A stretch of DNA of 64,000 nt from Adiantum capillus-veneris (lineage: Eukaryota; Streptophyta; Polypodiopsida; Polypodiales; Pteridaceae), in NCBI GenBank assembly GCA_014529385.2, contig CM043954.1:98542747-98606746 (forward strand), given 5' to 3'. Positions 1 to 10,407 of the stretch are shown one piece after another. The translations under genes and the position numbers were made by a program. Numbering within the stretch: the stretch's first letter is position 1; each line of letters opens with the position of its first letter. The notes beneath the pieces are model-generated. The model was not told the DNA's origin. It worked only from the letters and a program-made list of their open reading frames with translations, and ran no database searches.

Positions 1-238
1 AACCAATTTGCAGGTGGAAAATGTGAGGGAGCAAAGTGAAAAGAGTAAATGCCTGTAGCCTCTCCTCCATAGCCGCACTCCGATTCCCTACCCGGCTTTC
101 ATCACAACCGTCATTAGCCAAAACGCAAACATCATTGTACTTGTTTTCTCACCTAGAAACGTCCTGTTCAAAATGCATGTGTCGAAAGGCCTTTGCTCGC
201 CCATGTCCTAGATATCCAATACATTCTCTAACTCAATG
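1..238. repeat. Direct repeat copy 1 of 3 (~220 bp, unknown family)
   Basis: The block that starts with AACCAATTTGCAGGTGG recurs at 534 and, more diverged, near 1746, all in the same direction. Shared landmarks are GCACTCCGATTC, CACCTAGAAAC and AGGCCTTTGCT. On the minus strand the copies read as short protein-like stretches containing NRSA(A/T)MEE, so they may be pieces of an old gene or retroelement. I do not recognise the family. Confidence 0.75.
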
Positions 239-533
239 GAATTTGCACAAATCTCCAGCTGAATATGGGGGCGCTTATCTCCAAGCTCTGGTGTGTTTTC
301 ATCGGATTATTCTTGGCAGTATAAGGCCATGATCTGGTGGAGAAAATGCAATACTTGTGTGCAAACTGGTGGAGGCAAGGGGGCTATTAGTGAAGGATCT
401 AACAGGAAGTTCTAGTCCTTATGTCAAGCTCATCATTGGTCACAAAAGAACAACCCAATGAAGGTGGTAGTTCCATGAGGGATTTGGCTTAGTCGGGAAT
501 GCATATGCCTTGCCAACAAGGGCTGCTATCTTT

Positions 534-761
534 AACCAATTTATAGGTGGAAAATGTGATGGAGCAAAGTGAAGAGAGTAATGCATGTAGCCTCTCCTCC
601 ATAGCCGCACTCCGATTCTCTACCCAGCTTTCAACACAACCGTCATCAGCCAAAACGCAAACATCATCAGCTAACTAGATTAGCATTGTACTCGTTTTCT
701 CACCTAGAAACGTCCTGTCCAAAATGCATGTGTCGAAAGGCCTTTGCTGGCCAGTGTCCTA
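534..761. repeat. Direct repeat copy 2 of 3
   Basis: Second copy of the block at 1-238, roughly 90% similar by eye. It has an extra segment of about 20 bases after AAACATCATC that copy 1 lacks. A similar segment is present in the third copy, so copy 1 probably lost it. No intact reading frame spans the block. Confidence 0.75.
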
Positions 762-1745
762 GGGTCCCATATTAGGCCTTTATGCCCATTGTCTTTCCCA
801 CATAACCCAGCTCGAGGGGTCACCGTCTCAACTCTAAGACTTTCACTGTCACACACCAGATCGTCGCGATTGTACATCGGACAAACCTCGCATACATCCA
901 CCATCATTAGGCCTCTCTCAGCCCTATTGCATGCCTGTTTGGTGGGCTCATGAGCCGAAAGAAGAGCCAACCCTTGCCACCACTCGTAATCCCGATAGCA
1001 CTCAATCTTGATACATGGCTCAAAAAGGCGCTCCTTGCCCATCAGAGTTCATAATCAAGTGGGTCCAAAACTCGGTTCTTCCATCCCCGTGACCTCAACT
1101 TCACTTTAGTTTCGCTTCGAGAAAGCATCGGCTTCCAATACAACAAAACAAGCATACCCAAGGCTCTAGGTTCTATCGCCCAAAGCCGGCAAAACAATAC
1201 ATTTGCAAAAAAAAATCAATTGCTTGCTGACCAACAAAAAGTTTCAGGTTCGATACTTTCAAACCGCATACGTGCACCCCTAACAAGAACCCACAATTGT
1301 TGGCTACCTCGGTGCACCTCGACACCTGTTGTACTCGCAAGTCTATTGCAAAAGGAAGTTTTGTTGGACCCAAAATCTGGTGCAATTCGCAAGCACCACG
1401 CATTGTAACTGCCAAGTTGTACCCCAAGCAACCTTCAGTATTAATGACCGACCCATGCAAGGTTCCTAAAACCATCTTTGATAATCCAAAACATATTGCA
1501 TTTGGTCGTAACTGACCTTGCAGCATATTCCAGTCACCCATCGAAATGAGCACCTTCAAGCTCAGAAAAACCAGCATCGTCAGCACATCAGGCTTTCCAT
1601 ATGGTCCTCATCGACCATCGTACACCTTTGCGCATACACGAGTGTTTGCTCTTTTTTTCTACTCATATCGCCATTCCAAAAGACCTCGATGGTTGGCACA
1701 AAGCATCTTCCTCTGGCCATACATTTTCTTTAACGACACTCGTGA
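762..1745. other. Unassigned DNA between repeat copies 2 and 3
   Basis: Minus-strand open stretches occur at 704-1042 (112 codons) and 1173-1586 (137 codons). Neither shows a domain I can name. The first runs into repeat copy 2. I see no convincing gene and read this as decayed repeat sequence. Confidence 0.4.
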
Positions 1746-1960
1746 TACCTGTAGCCTCTTGAGTCTCTTCCATAGTCGCACTCCGATTCTCTATCCAACT
1801 CTCATCACAACGGTCACCAACCAAATTGCAAACATCATCATCTAATGGGTTTAGTATTGCACCCTTTTCCCACCTAGAAACCTCCTGTCCAAAAAAGACG
1901 CGTTGAGAGGCCTTTGCTGGCCCATGTTCCACACATCCGATACATTTTCTAGCTCAACAG
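1746..1960. repeat. Direct repeat copy 3 of 3
   Basis: Most diverged copy of the 1-238 block. It keeps CGCACTCCGATTCTCTA, CACCTAGAAAC and GAGGCCTTTGCTGGCCCATG in the same order. The minus-strand ORF at 1663-1932 (89 codons) crosses it. The following 350 bases (1961-2309) hold nothing I can identify. Confidence 0.65.
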
Positions 1961-2309
1961 CACAAAACTCAAATTTAACAGGGGGGGCCTCTAGGGCTTC
2001 AACCTTATCACACATTAACTGGTGACTTAAATTCTTGCATAGGGATTTGAGATGTACAATGCCCTAGCAGAGAGAGGAGCATCTGCAATAGAAACAATCT
2101 AGAGCAGGCCAAGCTGTCCCTAGACATCTATCAGGAAACAACACTACAGTCCACAAGAAACTGGTGCCATCGCCTGCAAAGGGATTATGTATGCGAAGTC
2201 GCCCGGTCTCCGTAGATCCAGGCGTGTTGTTCCATTGAGGAGTTTTGTAGGTCTTTTTTTCCATTCTAGGCAAGTACCAAGTTCGCGTAATTTGTAGGGG
2301 CTACACTAT

Positions 2310-3235
2310 AACAAGCTTTTAGAATGTTGATGTATGTAAGTTGATCTAGCTCAATGCCAACCTGGTGCATTTGCTCAGGTTGGCAATGTGCAAGAGGAAC
2401 AAATCTGCTTCAAGCCAACTCCCCTGCTGAGCATATGTTCCAATCATCATATTCTATAACACAACATTCCAAACCGGCACTCTTTTGAACACATTAAAGG
2501 CATCTGTAAGCTTTTGACACTGAACATACATCTCCACAAGACTGCACATCACAACAAATTTGCTTCAAGCCCACTCTTCGTAATATGCTTGTGAATGCAT
2601 TTTCCTTTACTGAGAAATTGCAAACTTGCATAGGCTTCAAGTGCAACAACAAAGACTTGTCCGTCCATGTGCAAGCCCGACTTCCACACTGAGTAATAAT
2701 GTCTGATTGCCTCCTCACTATTCTCAGCTTTGCATGCGCAGATATAATTGCACTCCAAGAAAAAACATAGAATGTTGATGTATGTAAGTTGATCTGGCTC
2801 CATGCCAACCTGTTGCATTTGCTAAAATGCCTGAAGGGCCTCTTGCACATCGCCATGCTGAGCAAATCCAGCAATCACACCATTCCATGTTACATTATTC
2901 GGTTTTATGTCCATATCTTGCATCTGCTGTAGGACACAAATTGCCTCTTGCATTTTGTGCACAATCTCAAATTACAGCATTCTAAGTCTGAATGTTAGGT
3001 TGCAGACCCTTGCGCTTCATATTTTCAGTCAGTGCAATAACCCATGATGCTCCTTCAGATACAATACCATCTTTTCATTTGCAATTTGGAGAAATTTAGT
3101 TGTACTCCACTTAAAAATATTCGGGTGTTGCAATTGAAAAACACTTTCGGAGATTCATGTGAGCTAGGTTGCCATGCCTAAATGATCCTTAACTGCCCTA
3201 ACAAGCTCTTCCACAGATCCATTAAGTGACAGAAT
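2310..3235 (-). pseudogene. Pentatricopeptide repeat (PPR) protein pseudogene
   Basis: Read on the minus strand from 3235 down, frames together give successive PPR motifs: ALTENMKRKGLQPNIQT near 3030, MDIKPNNVTWNGVIAGFAQHG near 2890, QVGMEPDQLTYINIL near 2790, then SKGKCIHKHITKSGLEANLL, KLTDAFNVFKRVPVWNVV near 2500, MMIGTYAQQG, and a second QVGIELDQLTYINILKAC near 2350. The order of P, L and S type repeats is that of plant PLS-class PPR proteins, which bind RNA in organelles and guide editing or processing. The frame is broken by stops (for example TAG near 2822) and shifts, so it cannot be expressed intact. No E or DYW domain is visible. The family call is firm; the individual gene cannot be named. 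Confidence 0.85.
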
Positions 3236-3406
3236 ATCCCACTGCACTACACATGAAAGTTAACACACACAAGCCCTAAGCTTATGGTATACAAAAAAAG
3301 AAGAAAGTTATATTCAATAAGAGGTTATGAAAAGCAGAAATGCAGTATGTAAGCATGTCCTAAGGTTGTATGACCCTTTTGAAGATGCCGTAGGTTGCTA
3401 GATATG

Positions 3407-4690
3407 TTAAAGAGGGTTCTTCACTAAATATGTTATTTGAACATGCATTCGATCTAAGACTACCATTATAGACCACCATAATATGCACTCTTGAAAAACT
3501 GTTTTACTTGCATCTTTGCGTCTATCAGGGTTGGATAGGAACTCAAACATGACATACGGTAGAGCAAGCAGCCAGAAGGATGATCTGGCACTGAGGATCA
3601 TTCTGAAAGTGTTAATATAGGGGTTCATAAGAGGAGCTTTCCTCAGTTTTTCCTTTGAAATCTCCCATCAGAGTAACCCACCCCAATGAGGAGCTCACAT
3701 TGCAGCAAAGTTGCTTTGTCATGCTCTACCCCAACTTCAGGAGTGCTACTTTGCCTACTTCCTCACTTCCAAGCCCTGCACTCATATAAACACATTGTAA
3801 GCTGGGCTCCACACATCACGCACATTATGTGCACATACCATGCAGATGGCTGAATTGCTGCACCTCCTATTGAACCTTTTAGTGCTTCTCACCTCTGCCT
3901 GACAAGGTGTTGGCTATAAGAATAGCATGCCATGCACACTGCCTTTTCAAGGTTGCTAACCATCTTTGAGCACCGAAAGCTGTACCACTCATCACCAATG
4001 GCCTATAAGGATGCTGATGAATGCTATTATCAAATTCAAAGTGTTCTATCCCAAGTTATCTGAGAAAACATTGTTACATTTTTTGCTTGGAATAGTACTT
4101 GGTTTGTACTGTTGCATTGTTACATTTCTAGCATACATCAGAATTTTCCTTTGAGAGTGAATCACCTTTGACAATCCATTAGGTAGCAACTGGATCAGGC
4201 AACCCGCTGGCCTTTTCCGACATTTGTGTGCTATTGATGGTAAATCTCCTGGCAGGTTGTCGACAGAAACGTTGACCACAGCCCACGTACCCTCACTTAC
4301 CATCTTACAGAAGCTAAGGAAGTAGACTTGGTGAGTTGGTACAATTGGGGAAGGCACTTGGATATCAGCAAACATCTACATGTTAAGATGCAAAGCAATA
4401 TGAGTTATGTTTTTCCTGACGATTTGCGTCCACATAATTGCCTTTGCATATACACATTTTTGTAGTTTTTTTGCCATACACAACTCATGCTGTTAAGGTT
4501 AAGATATGCATAGAACGTTGCATACCAGGTGAAAGACACCAACTTGGGGTAATTGGGCTATTTCTCCCATATTAGATTTGGTAACAATGCAAGGAAACAG
4601 CTCCATCCAGCGTTTCTGAGACTTTGCCATGAAGATCACACTATCAAAGCATATTCTTCTTGATTGCACAAAGCTTGTTTATCAGCAAGA
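3407..4690 (-). pseudogene. Class IV HD-ZIP transcription factor pseudogene (START and SAD part)
   Basis: Minus-strand exon-like blocks match the C-terminal half of class IV HD-ZIP (GL2/PDF2-type) regulators of epidermal fate. In order they are RWMELFPCIV near 4610, [20 protein letters not shown] then [15 protein letters not shown] and [17 protein letters not shown] at 4375-4170, [20 protein letters not shown] and TLKRQC near 4030-3930, KVALLKL and SMTKQLCCNVSSS near 3750, and ILSARSSFWLLALPYVMFEF at about 3610. Gaps between the blocks have plausible GT and AG ends (about 4527-4381 and 4140-4036), so this is a genomic rather than a processed copy. Stops and frameshifts, especially below 3800, and the lack of a homeodomain or zipper in the window make it a fragment. 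It lies next to the PPR relic on the same strand. Confidence 0.8.
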
Positions 4691-4726
4691 TAATTAGTCG
4701 AAACTTAACTTACCATATTTAGGAAA

Positions 4727-4840
4727 GACTCCATCACAAAGTGTGCATTAGCAGTTTGAATGAAGCGAAGCAGTTGAACGTAAGACTCCATCACAAAGTG
4801 TGCATTAGCAGTTTGAATAAAGCGAAGCAATTGAACGTCA
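4727..4840. repeat. 57 bp tandem duplication
   Basis: GACTCCATCACAAAGTGTGC starts at 4727 and again at 4784, giving two adjacent 57 bp copies with about two mismatches. The length is a multiple of three, so on the minus strand it repeats a 19-residue peptide containing FIQTANAHFVMES in one frame. A GTAAGT donor-like site follows on that strand near 4712. Confidence 0.8.
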
Positions 4841-4992
4841 GGTGCAGAGAAAAGTGGGAGAGAGAAAAGTCACGATGCCTCATCGCGCCTCTTCGCTGAC
4901 GTGGCATAGCTGACCTTTGAGATTTTAAAAAATGATCATTGGGCTAACTGCCCTAAAGAAAAGCTAGAAAGCCATATTCATGAGAGCTTGAT

Positions 4993-5397
4993 TTAAGTAT
5001 GATAATTTGCACAAGGGAATAGCCACCTTGGTTGTAAAGAAGCAGGTGTTGAGGTTGAGGGAGGCGGGGGTGGCGACTGGGAAGCATCATTAACGGTGCA
5101 GGTGGCCGTGAGGATGCGTTCGGAGGTGAGGCCGACATCGCTGCAGGACCCATCAAAGCCGAAACTTGTTCTGTTACTATACACTAGGTGCCCATTACTA
5201 TAGCCTATATAGACGTTGAGGTTCGTGTAGCTCACTGCAAATCTGTAGCCTATTGCCCCCCAGTCGGGCACGCAGCACGCTACAAAGAAGGTGCGGCTGT
5301 TGACTAGTCTGCCGTCCTTGCACTGGAACGGGCACGAGTAATTGAAGGCACACGTCGGGTCGTACTGTACAAAGCCAAGATTTTGAAAGAGACTCAC
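4993..5397 (-). CDS. Orphan Cys-rich ectodomain-like ORF, possibly a receptor fragment
   Basis: A 134-codon open frame with nine cysteines (TCAFNYSCPFQCKDGR, FFVACCVPDW, SCSDVG, TATCTV, FPC) and a Pro/Ser-rich tail (SQSPPPPPSTS). Evenly spread cysteines followed by a Pro/Ser stalk would fit an extracellular plant domain such as those of wall-associated or LRK10-like receptors, but I cannot match a family. An in-frame TGA lies just upstream, next to GTGAGT, a possible splice donor. An ATG-led stretch (MAATTPSMLIVAG) lies before that. No membrane helix or kinase is visible downstream. It may be an exon of a broken gene or a chance ORF. Confidence 0.3.
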   Translation of the reverse strand: MSLFQNLGFVQYDPTCAFNYSCPFQCKDGRLVNSRTFFVACCVPDWGAIGYRFAVSYTNLNVYIGYSNGHLVYSNRTSFGFDGSCSDVGLTSERILTATCTVNDASQSPPPPPSTSTPASLQPRWLFPCANYHT

Positions 5398-5864
5398 TCA
5401 GACGGCCTGCACCATACCGGCCTGTCCTGCCACAATCAACATCGACGGAGTTGTAGCCGCCATTGCTGCTGCTTGCAGAAAGTGGTCACAACTTGTCCCA
5501 AGATGGGCATCATTGGCTGCGGGCAACCATGAACGAACAAGCGATAAGAGCAATTTTACCGCCACTACACATTGTCCCCCTTCAAGTTCAATCTCTGAGA
5601 TTGCCCCACGTATACATAAAGCAAATTGAATCCTTAACTAATGCCCTACCAGCCTTACGAAGAAGGGTACAAAAAAGTAGAGAGAGACCCAGCGATGAAA
5701 ACCTAGCGATGGGTTAGAGAGCAGGTTTTAGGCTCTAATCTAGGGCGTAACCTTTGAGGATACGCCCCTCCCACTCATCATGACGAACACCCAACGAGTT
5801 AACGTCCCCCAATGCGTGGCACCCATCAAATCATCTTCCCCATTGAAGTTTATTACTGCCTAAC
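5398..5864. other. Unassigned spacer before LINE L1
   Basis: No domain or repeat was recognised. An 84-codon plus-strand frame at 5463-5717 has no recognisable features. The 5' end of the LINE that follows is not defined and could lie within this stretch. Confidence 0.35.
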
Positions 5865-6263
5865 ATGCCCGGAGCTCAACAGGTATTCAAACTCTCCCTT
5901 TTCTTAGAGGTTCTTCAAGGGCTAGCCCAGCGACTCAAAGCCTCCATCACTGCACGCGGAGATGGAGTCCCCTCGCCGACATTCCATCTCAAAACATCAG
6001 CAAAAAGAAGTAGCGAAGTTGATCGCCCAGGCCCCCACCAGCAGCACGATCTATTACCTGAGGATGTTCTCGAGGGAGAAAGCCATGAGCTTCTGCAGGA
6101 GGCCCTGCGCCAAGTAACAGAGGTAAGCCTCATGTTACATTAGCTTCTTCTCAAATAAGAAAGAAACTGAACGATCTAGAAGAACGAACCCTCATCGGTC
6201 TTCTAGCAAGTCCACGTCCGCCTATAGACATCCTCAAATTGGACTAGATCTCAATGGGGTACT

Positions 6264-7262
6264 TTGGTTGCAGAAGTAGAAACGATACAGGCTTTACCCA
6301 AGGGTCATTATTTGTTTGTATTCAAAAATGCAGAGATGGCATTTTCGGTTCTCAGGCATGGACAGTGGGTCATTCGGTCTTCTCCCCTCAATCTTTTTCG
6401 CTGGAACAAAGACTTCAACCCTGATCGCTCTGCCCTAGTTAACTACCTGGTATGGGTGGAGTTTCCCAATCTCCCGATGCATTATCATGCTCACTTGGCT
6501 GAAATAGGCACTCCACTAGGAAAGGTCCTAGGGGAGAAGCAGAAGGCTAACTATATCCCATCTTGGCATACTCATGTCTTAATTGAAATGGACATTTTTG
6601 TAGACCTTCTTATGTCCATTGACATGTATATTGATGATGGAGATCTATTTGAGCAAGAGATATCATACAAATATCTACCTAGTACCTACTTCCATTGTGG
6701 GGCCAAATCTCATGTTGTAAGAAATTGTCCTATCAAATATCCCCCTATCCCTCAAGCTGCAACTTTGGAGAAAACTGAGCAGGGCAAAGAAGGGGATTCG
6801 AGTGGTTTCACCACGGTAACACACAACAGAGGCAAAACCGATGCACAGAACAATGACAAGGGTAGGGACAGGCAACATGAAAAGGGAAAAACCTTGCAGC
6901 CAAACAGGTTCTCTGTTATGGCTCCCTTACCGGGCTTTGACGATAACGACTTCGAAGAGTCGGAAGTGTCAGAATCGGATGCGGAAGAGTCGCTACCCTC
7001 CTCTGAGCTTGAAGCCAAGGTTAACAAAATGGATGCGGACATGATCATAGAACTCAACTTGGCCTCTCCCCAACCCTATATTTCCTACAAGGAGAATGTT
7101 TCCCCATCCCCCCCCCCTCCCCCCCGCGCAGCACCCATGGACATTCAGATAGATAATAAAAGAGCCACGATCAAGCCACACAAAAAGCGACCAAGTCCTC
7201 AGCAAGGAAAGCTCAAAAGGACAAAAGATCACATAGAAAAAAGTCCTAAATTGGAATATTAA
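6264..7262 (+). pseudogene. LINE ORF1, nucleic-acid-binding protein
   Basis: An open frame of about 332 codons whose first in-frame codon is TTG, so the true start is upstream or lost. Residues ~1-130 resemble the plant LINE DUF4283 domain (HYLFVFKNAEMAFSVL, VWVEFPNLPMHY, GTPLGKVLG). A zinc knuckle follows (YFHCGAKSHVVRNCP). In the usual CX2CX4HX4C pattern the first cysteine is replaced by tyrosine, so zinc binding is probably lost. The tail is acidic then basic, with a proline run near residue 285. The stop at 7260 overlaps the start of the endonuclease reading (WNIKGLIDP), the usual tight ORF1/ORF2 arrangement. Confidence 0.75.
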
Positions 7263-9552
7263 GGGTCTGATAGATCCTAGTAAATCCCACAAAATTAGTG
7301 CTTGGGTCTTGGGTAATCAAGTAGACATCATCTCCCTACAAGAGATTAAGGTAAATGGAGAGGATCTCTCCAAGCGTCTCAAGAAAGTCGCGACCTCCCT
7401 CATATGGTTTTCCTCCTCATACTCACGGGGGTCCGGTGGCAGTGAGGCAAGCATTTCGACAGGGTGGCTATCTCAGAACCCTGATGTCCTAGTTGGGGAT
7501 CATTGGGTGGAAGTCCCTATCTCTGCTTCATTTTCTTGTCACAATAGTCTCTTTAAATGCTGCGGGCTCCTTAGCCCAAAGAACCAAGATGTGGAATGAC
7601 CTCTCTCAGTTGAGGAGTGATGTCATGTTAGTAGGAGACTTCAATATACTCATGACAGATTCTTGGGCAAAGGAGTGCTCATCAATGGTGAGGAAAAGGT
7701 GGCCTGGGATAGTATGAAGGACAACCTAGAGCTGTGGGATAGTGGGGAACCAGGGGTCTTCTCTTGGTAGAATTACTCTAGAGGAAGTCTTGCTAGGAAA
7801 GCTAGATTAGACCGCAGCTACATCTCTCTTCCTTTGGCTAACTCCTTTAATCGAATCAAGAGTAGGATTAAGTGCAATTCTTGCCTTTATGATCGTTACC
7901 CAATGATTACAGTAATTGACCAGAAGGCTAATAAGATCAGGAACCACTGGTTCCATATGGACCAGGCCCTATTCCACCTTCCAATGGTTCAATTAATCGT
8001 GGGAAGGATATGGAAGGAGCACTTTTCTGGGCTAGCTAGTCCAGCAGCAGCATGGTCAGTAGCTTCACAAAGAGACCTAGAGAAGCCTATCTAAATTTTG
8101 CAAGGAAGTTTCTTTGATTCGACGGAATAGAAGGGATCATATCTATAGCGCCCTCCTTCAACTTGAAACAGGTCCATAGAGTGAAGATACCCATAACTCT
8201 ATTGCTGAGTTAAGGGCTAAATTGAAATATGAAGAAGATGTAGCCAATAAACATGCTACTATTATTTTCTTCAGAGAGTGGTGAGAAGGGAAAATTGACA
8301 AGCCCTCTAAACAAATGTTTAAGATTCTTAGGAAAAAGAAAACAAGAGAGTCCTCCCCACTGTTTGTGGCATCTGATGGCTCTATCCAAAATAAACATGA
8401 AAATCTGGAATTTGCTTGGACTCACTTTGAGAAATTGTTTAGTCCTAATGAGGTGACCTCCCCCCAAGTGCTACAAGCAAGGGAGGAAATATGGAAGTAC
8501 AATTTGAAAGTAGTTCTAGAAGAGGCCAGTATCCGAGTTGATCTCCACTTCTCGATCTCTAAAATTAAGACAACAATTGAGTCTCTGGCCCCCAGTAAAT
8601 CCCCTGGGATAGATGGCCTGCCCTTTGAATTCTTTCAGGTTTTTAAAGAAATTCTTGCCCCCTGTCTCTTAAAGATATGGGAAGAAACAGTTCAGTTTTG
8701 CGCACTCCCATATTCTATCAACATGGGGATCATCAAACTTTTGCACAAGAAAGGTACCAAGGAAGATCTATCTATTTGGTGACCTCTTACTATGCTCAAC
8801 ACATGCTATAAGATTTTTGCTAAAGTGGTTTCTCTCCAGATCACCCTTATCTTAATGAAATGGATTTGTACAGAATTGAAAGGATTTATCAAAGGGAGGA
8901 GGATCATCGAGGCGGTCATAGCTCTTTGGGAAGGAATTCAACATGCAGAAGACTTGGGAATTGACTATGTATTTGTAAAGATAGACTTTGACAACGCCTA
9001 TGACCGCCTTGAATGGTCTTTTATCCTACTTAGCCTGGAAAAGATGGGATTTAGTAAGGGGTTGATCTGGTTTGTAACCACTCTTTATGGTCATGCTAGA
9101 GCTAGGATCTCCCTAAATGGAGGTCTGTCAGAATTCTTTGAGCTTAAGAGGTCGATTAGACAGGGTTTTCGCTTGGCCCCTCTTCTATTTGCAATAAGTG
9201 CAGATGGTCTCAACTACCTAGTTAAAAGAAAGATGGTGGAGGGTGTCATCAAAGGTATCCCATTGCCAGATAGGGTCAAACCAGCAATGTCTCACAGTTC
9301 GTTGATGACACAAATGCCTTGCTGTGCAATGAGGCTAACAGGCATTTTGAACTGCTATGGGAAAACTTTTGCTCTGCTTCTGGGTCAAGAATCAATAACA
9401 TCAAGATAGGGGTCAGATCCTCTTGGACTCCTCTACCTGACTGGCTTCTTAATCAAGGGTATACACCAATTAATGATGGTGAAATTTTTAGACTATTGGG
9501 TATCCTGTTTGGTTCAAGGTCTTTCTCAGACAAAGGTGGGATTGGATGCTAG
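7245..9552 (+). pseudogene. LINE ORF2, endonuclease and reverse transcriptase, broken
   Basis: The endonuclease begins WNIKGLIDPSKSHKISAW and has the LQEIKV motif near 7340 and VGDFN near 7640. The reverse transcriptase spans about 8315-9500: SPGIDGLPFEFFQ, LLHKKGTKED, KGFIKGRRI, FVKIDFDNAYDRLEW, IRQGFRLAPLLFA and QFVDDTNAL. The FVDD catalytic motif is in a different frame from the preceding block, and several stops occur between blocks (for example at 8780). Sequence ends before the thumb and zinc-finger regions. In an active element this protein nicks target DNA and copies the RNA in place. Confidence 0.85.
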
Positions 9553-9971
9553 AAAGGTACAGGTCCAAGATGAACCGATGAAAAAGCTTTGGTCACTCTC
9601 TCAATGTCCTCCATGAAATATTCCTCCTTTAAAGCTACTTTGAGTTCTTCCCAATTTTTCCCATGCCCATCTTTAATTGCCCTAACATATTTCTTAATTT
9701 TTGGAGCAACAACTAGCTCAAAGCTTTGAATCATCTCACCTTTTGACACGCGATGCAACTCCATCTCCTTCACATACTCACACAAGTACTTGGTTACATC
9801 TTTGCCATTGAACTGATTTATTTTGTTGATGACTGCTTGTTTGGGTTTGGTTGCTGAAATCTCCCTTCTTTCAGTGGGATGTTGTTGTTGCATGAACATT
9901 GCAAATGCTTAAAACATTTGCATTGTTGCTGGGTCAAAATACATATCATGTGGCTCCACATGATCCCCCAT
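9549..9971 (-). pseudogene. Ty3/gypsy gag fragment (element C)
   Basis: From an ATG at 9971 (MGDHVEPHDMYFDP) the frame meets a TAA after about 20 codons, then continues as 116 open codons to 9549 (INQFNGKDVTKYLCEYV, SFELVVAPKIKKYVRAI, NWEELKVALKEEYFMEDIE). This reads as the N-terminal half of a retrotransposon Gag capsid protein. The rest of the element is missing where it meets the truncated LINE. A primer-binding-like site lies about 35 bases upstream at 10018, which supports the choice of start. Confidence 0.6.
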
Positions 9972-10003
9972 GGTTACCCACAAACTCTCACCTTGGCAGT
10001 TTT

Positions 10004-10018
10004 GTGTCAGGTTCGCCA
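10004..10018 (-). promoter_or_regulatory. Candidate primer-binding site of element C
   Basis: On the minus strand ...CA-TT-TGGCGAACCTGACAC occurs just upstream of the gag start. A TGG two bases after CA is the usual layout of an LTR end and a tRNA primer site. If correct, the LTR ends at 10021 and the small ORFs to its right are inside the LTR. The primer tRNA is not identified. Confidence 0.35.
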
Positions 10019-10236
10019 AATGAATGTCAAAATGTTTGCGGTCTTATTAGGAAAGCACCGGGATTTTGGCTGTGAGAGTTTGTGAAAGAACTCCAAAACC
10101 TATATGAAGGAGTTATACCATAGATTTCATGAAGTTTAGGGTTTGGAAGGAAGTGCAATCAAAGAAGCCCCATTATTTCTCTCTTGCACTCACACACACA
10201 AAGAAAGAACACAAAAGAAAATATCAAAACAACGCA

Positions 10237-10407
10237 TCATATCATGTGTAATATGAAAGGATTAATAGATGAGTTAATGACGTTCAATCTTTGCCAACCA
10301 AACAGGCTACAAATTGTTCTTTGGAATTGTAATTTTGTGCTTAGCATAATATATATGTTTTGTCTAGTGATTGGGATTACTTGTGTGTACAAATCCTCTT
10401 GGTTCAT
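10237..10407 (-). CDS. Small ORF A-prime, conserved leader or LTR peptide, 56 aa
   Basis: Begins MNQEDLYTQVIPITRQ and contains STKLQFQR, LFGWQRLNVIN and SINPFIL before a TGA. It aligns along its length with the 70-codon ORF at 26242-26454 (MNHENLYDLFIPIARQ, STKLQFQR, NASVNPFILPLI), which belongs to a different gypsy element. Its ATG overlaps the stop of the ORF before it as ATGA, a layout that permits coupled reinitiation. I know no family for this peptide. Retention of the frame in two elements suggests it is or was translated. Confidence 0.5.
   Translation of the reverse strand: MNQEDLYTQVIPITRQNIYIMLSTKLQFQRTICSLFGWQRLNVINSSINPFILHMI

Larger units (their letters stand above)
5865..9552 (+). 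mobile_element. LINE (L1-like) retrotransposon, decayed and truncated
   Basis: A plus-strand non-LTR element. ORF1 (6264-7262) has a DUF4283-like region and a damaged zinc knuckle. It is followed by an endonuclease start near 7245 and a reverse transcriptase at about 8315-9500. The left end is uncertain. The right end stops inside the RT C-terminal part and abuts a gypsy gag fragment at about 9550, so the thumb, zf-RVT domain and poly(A) tail are missing. Frameshifts and stops throughout ORF2 make it inactive. Confidence 0.85.
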
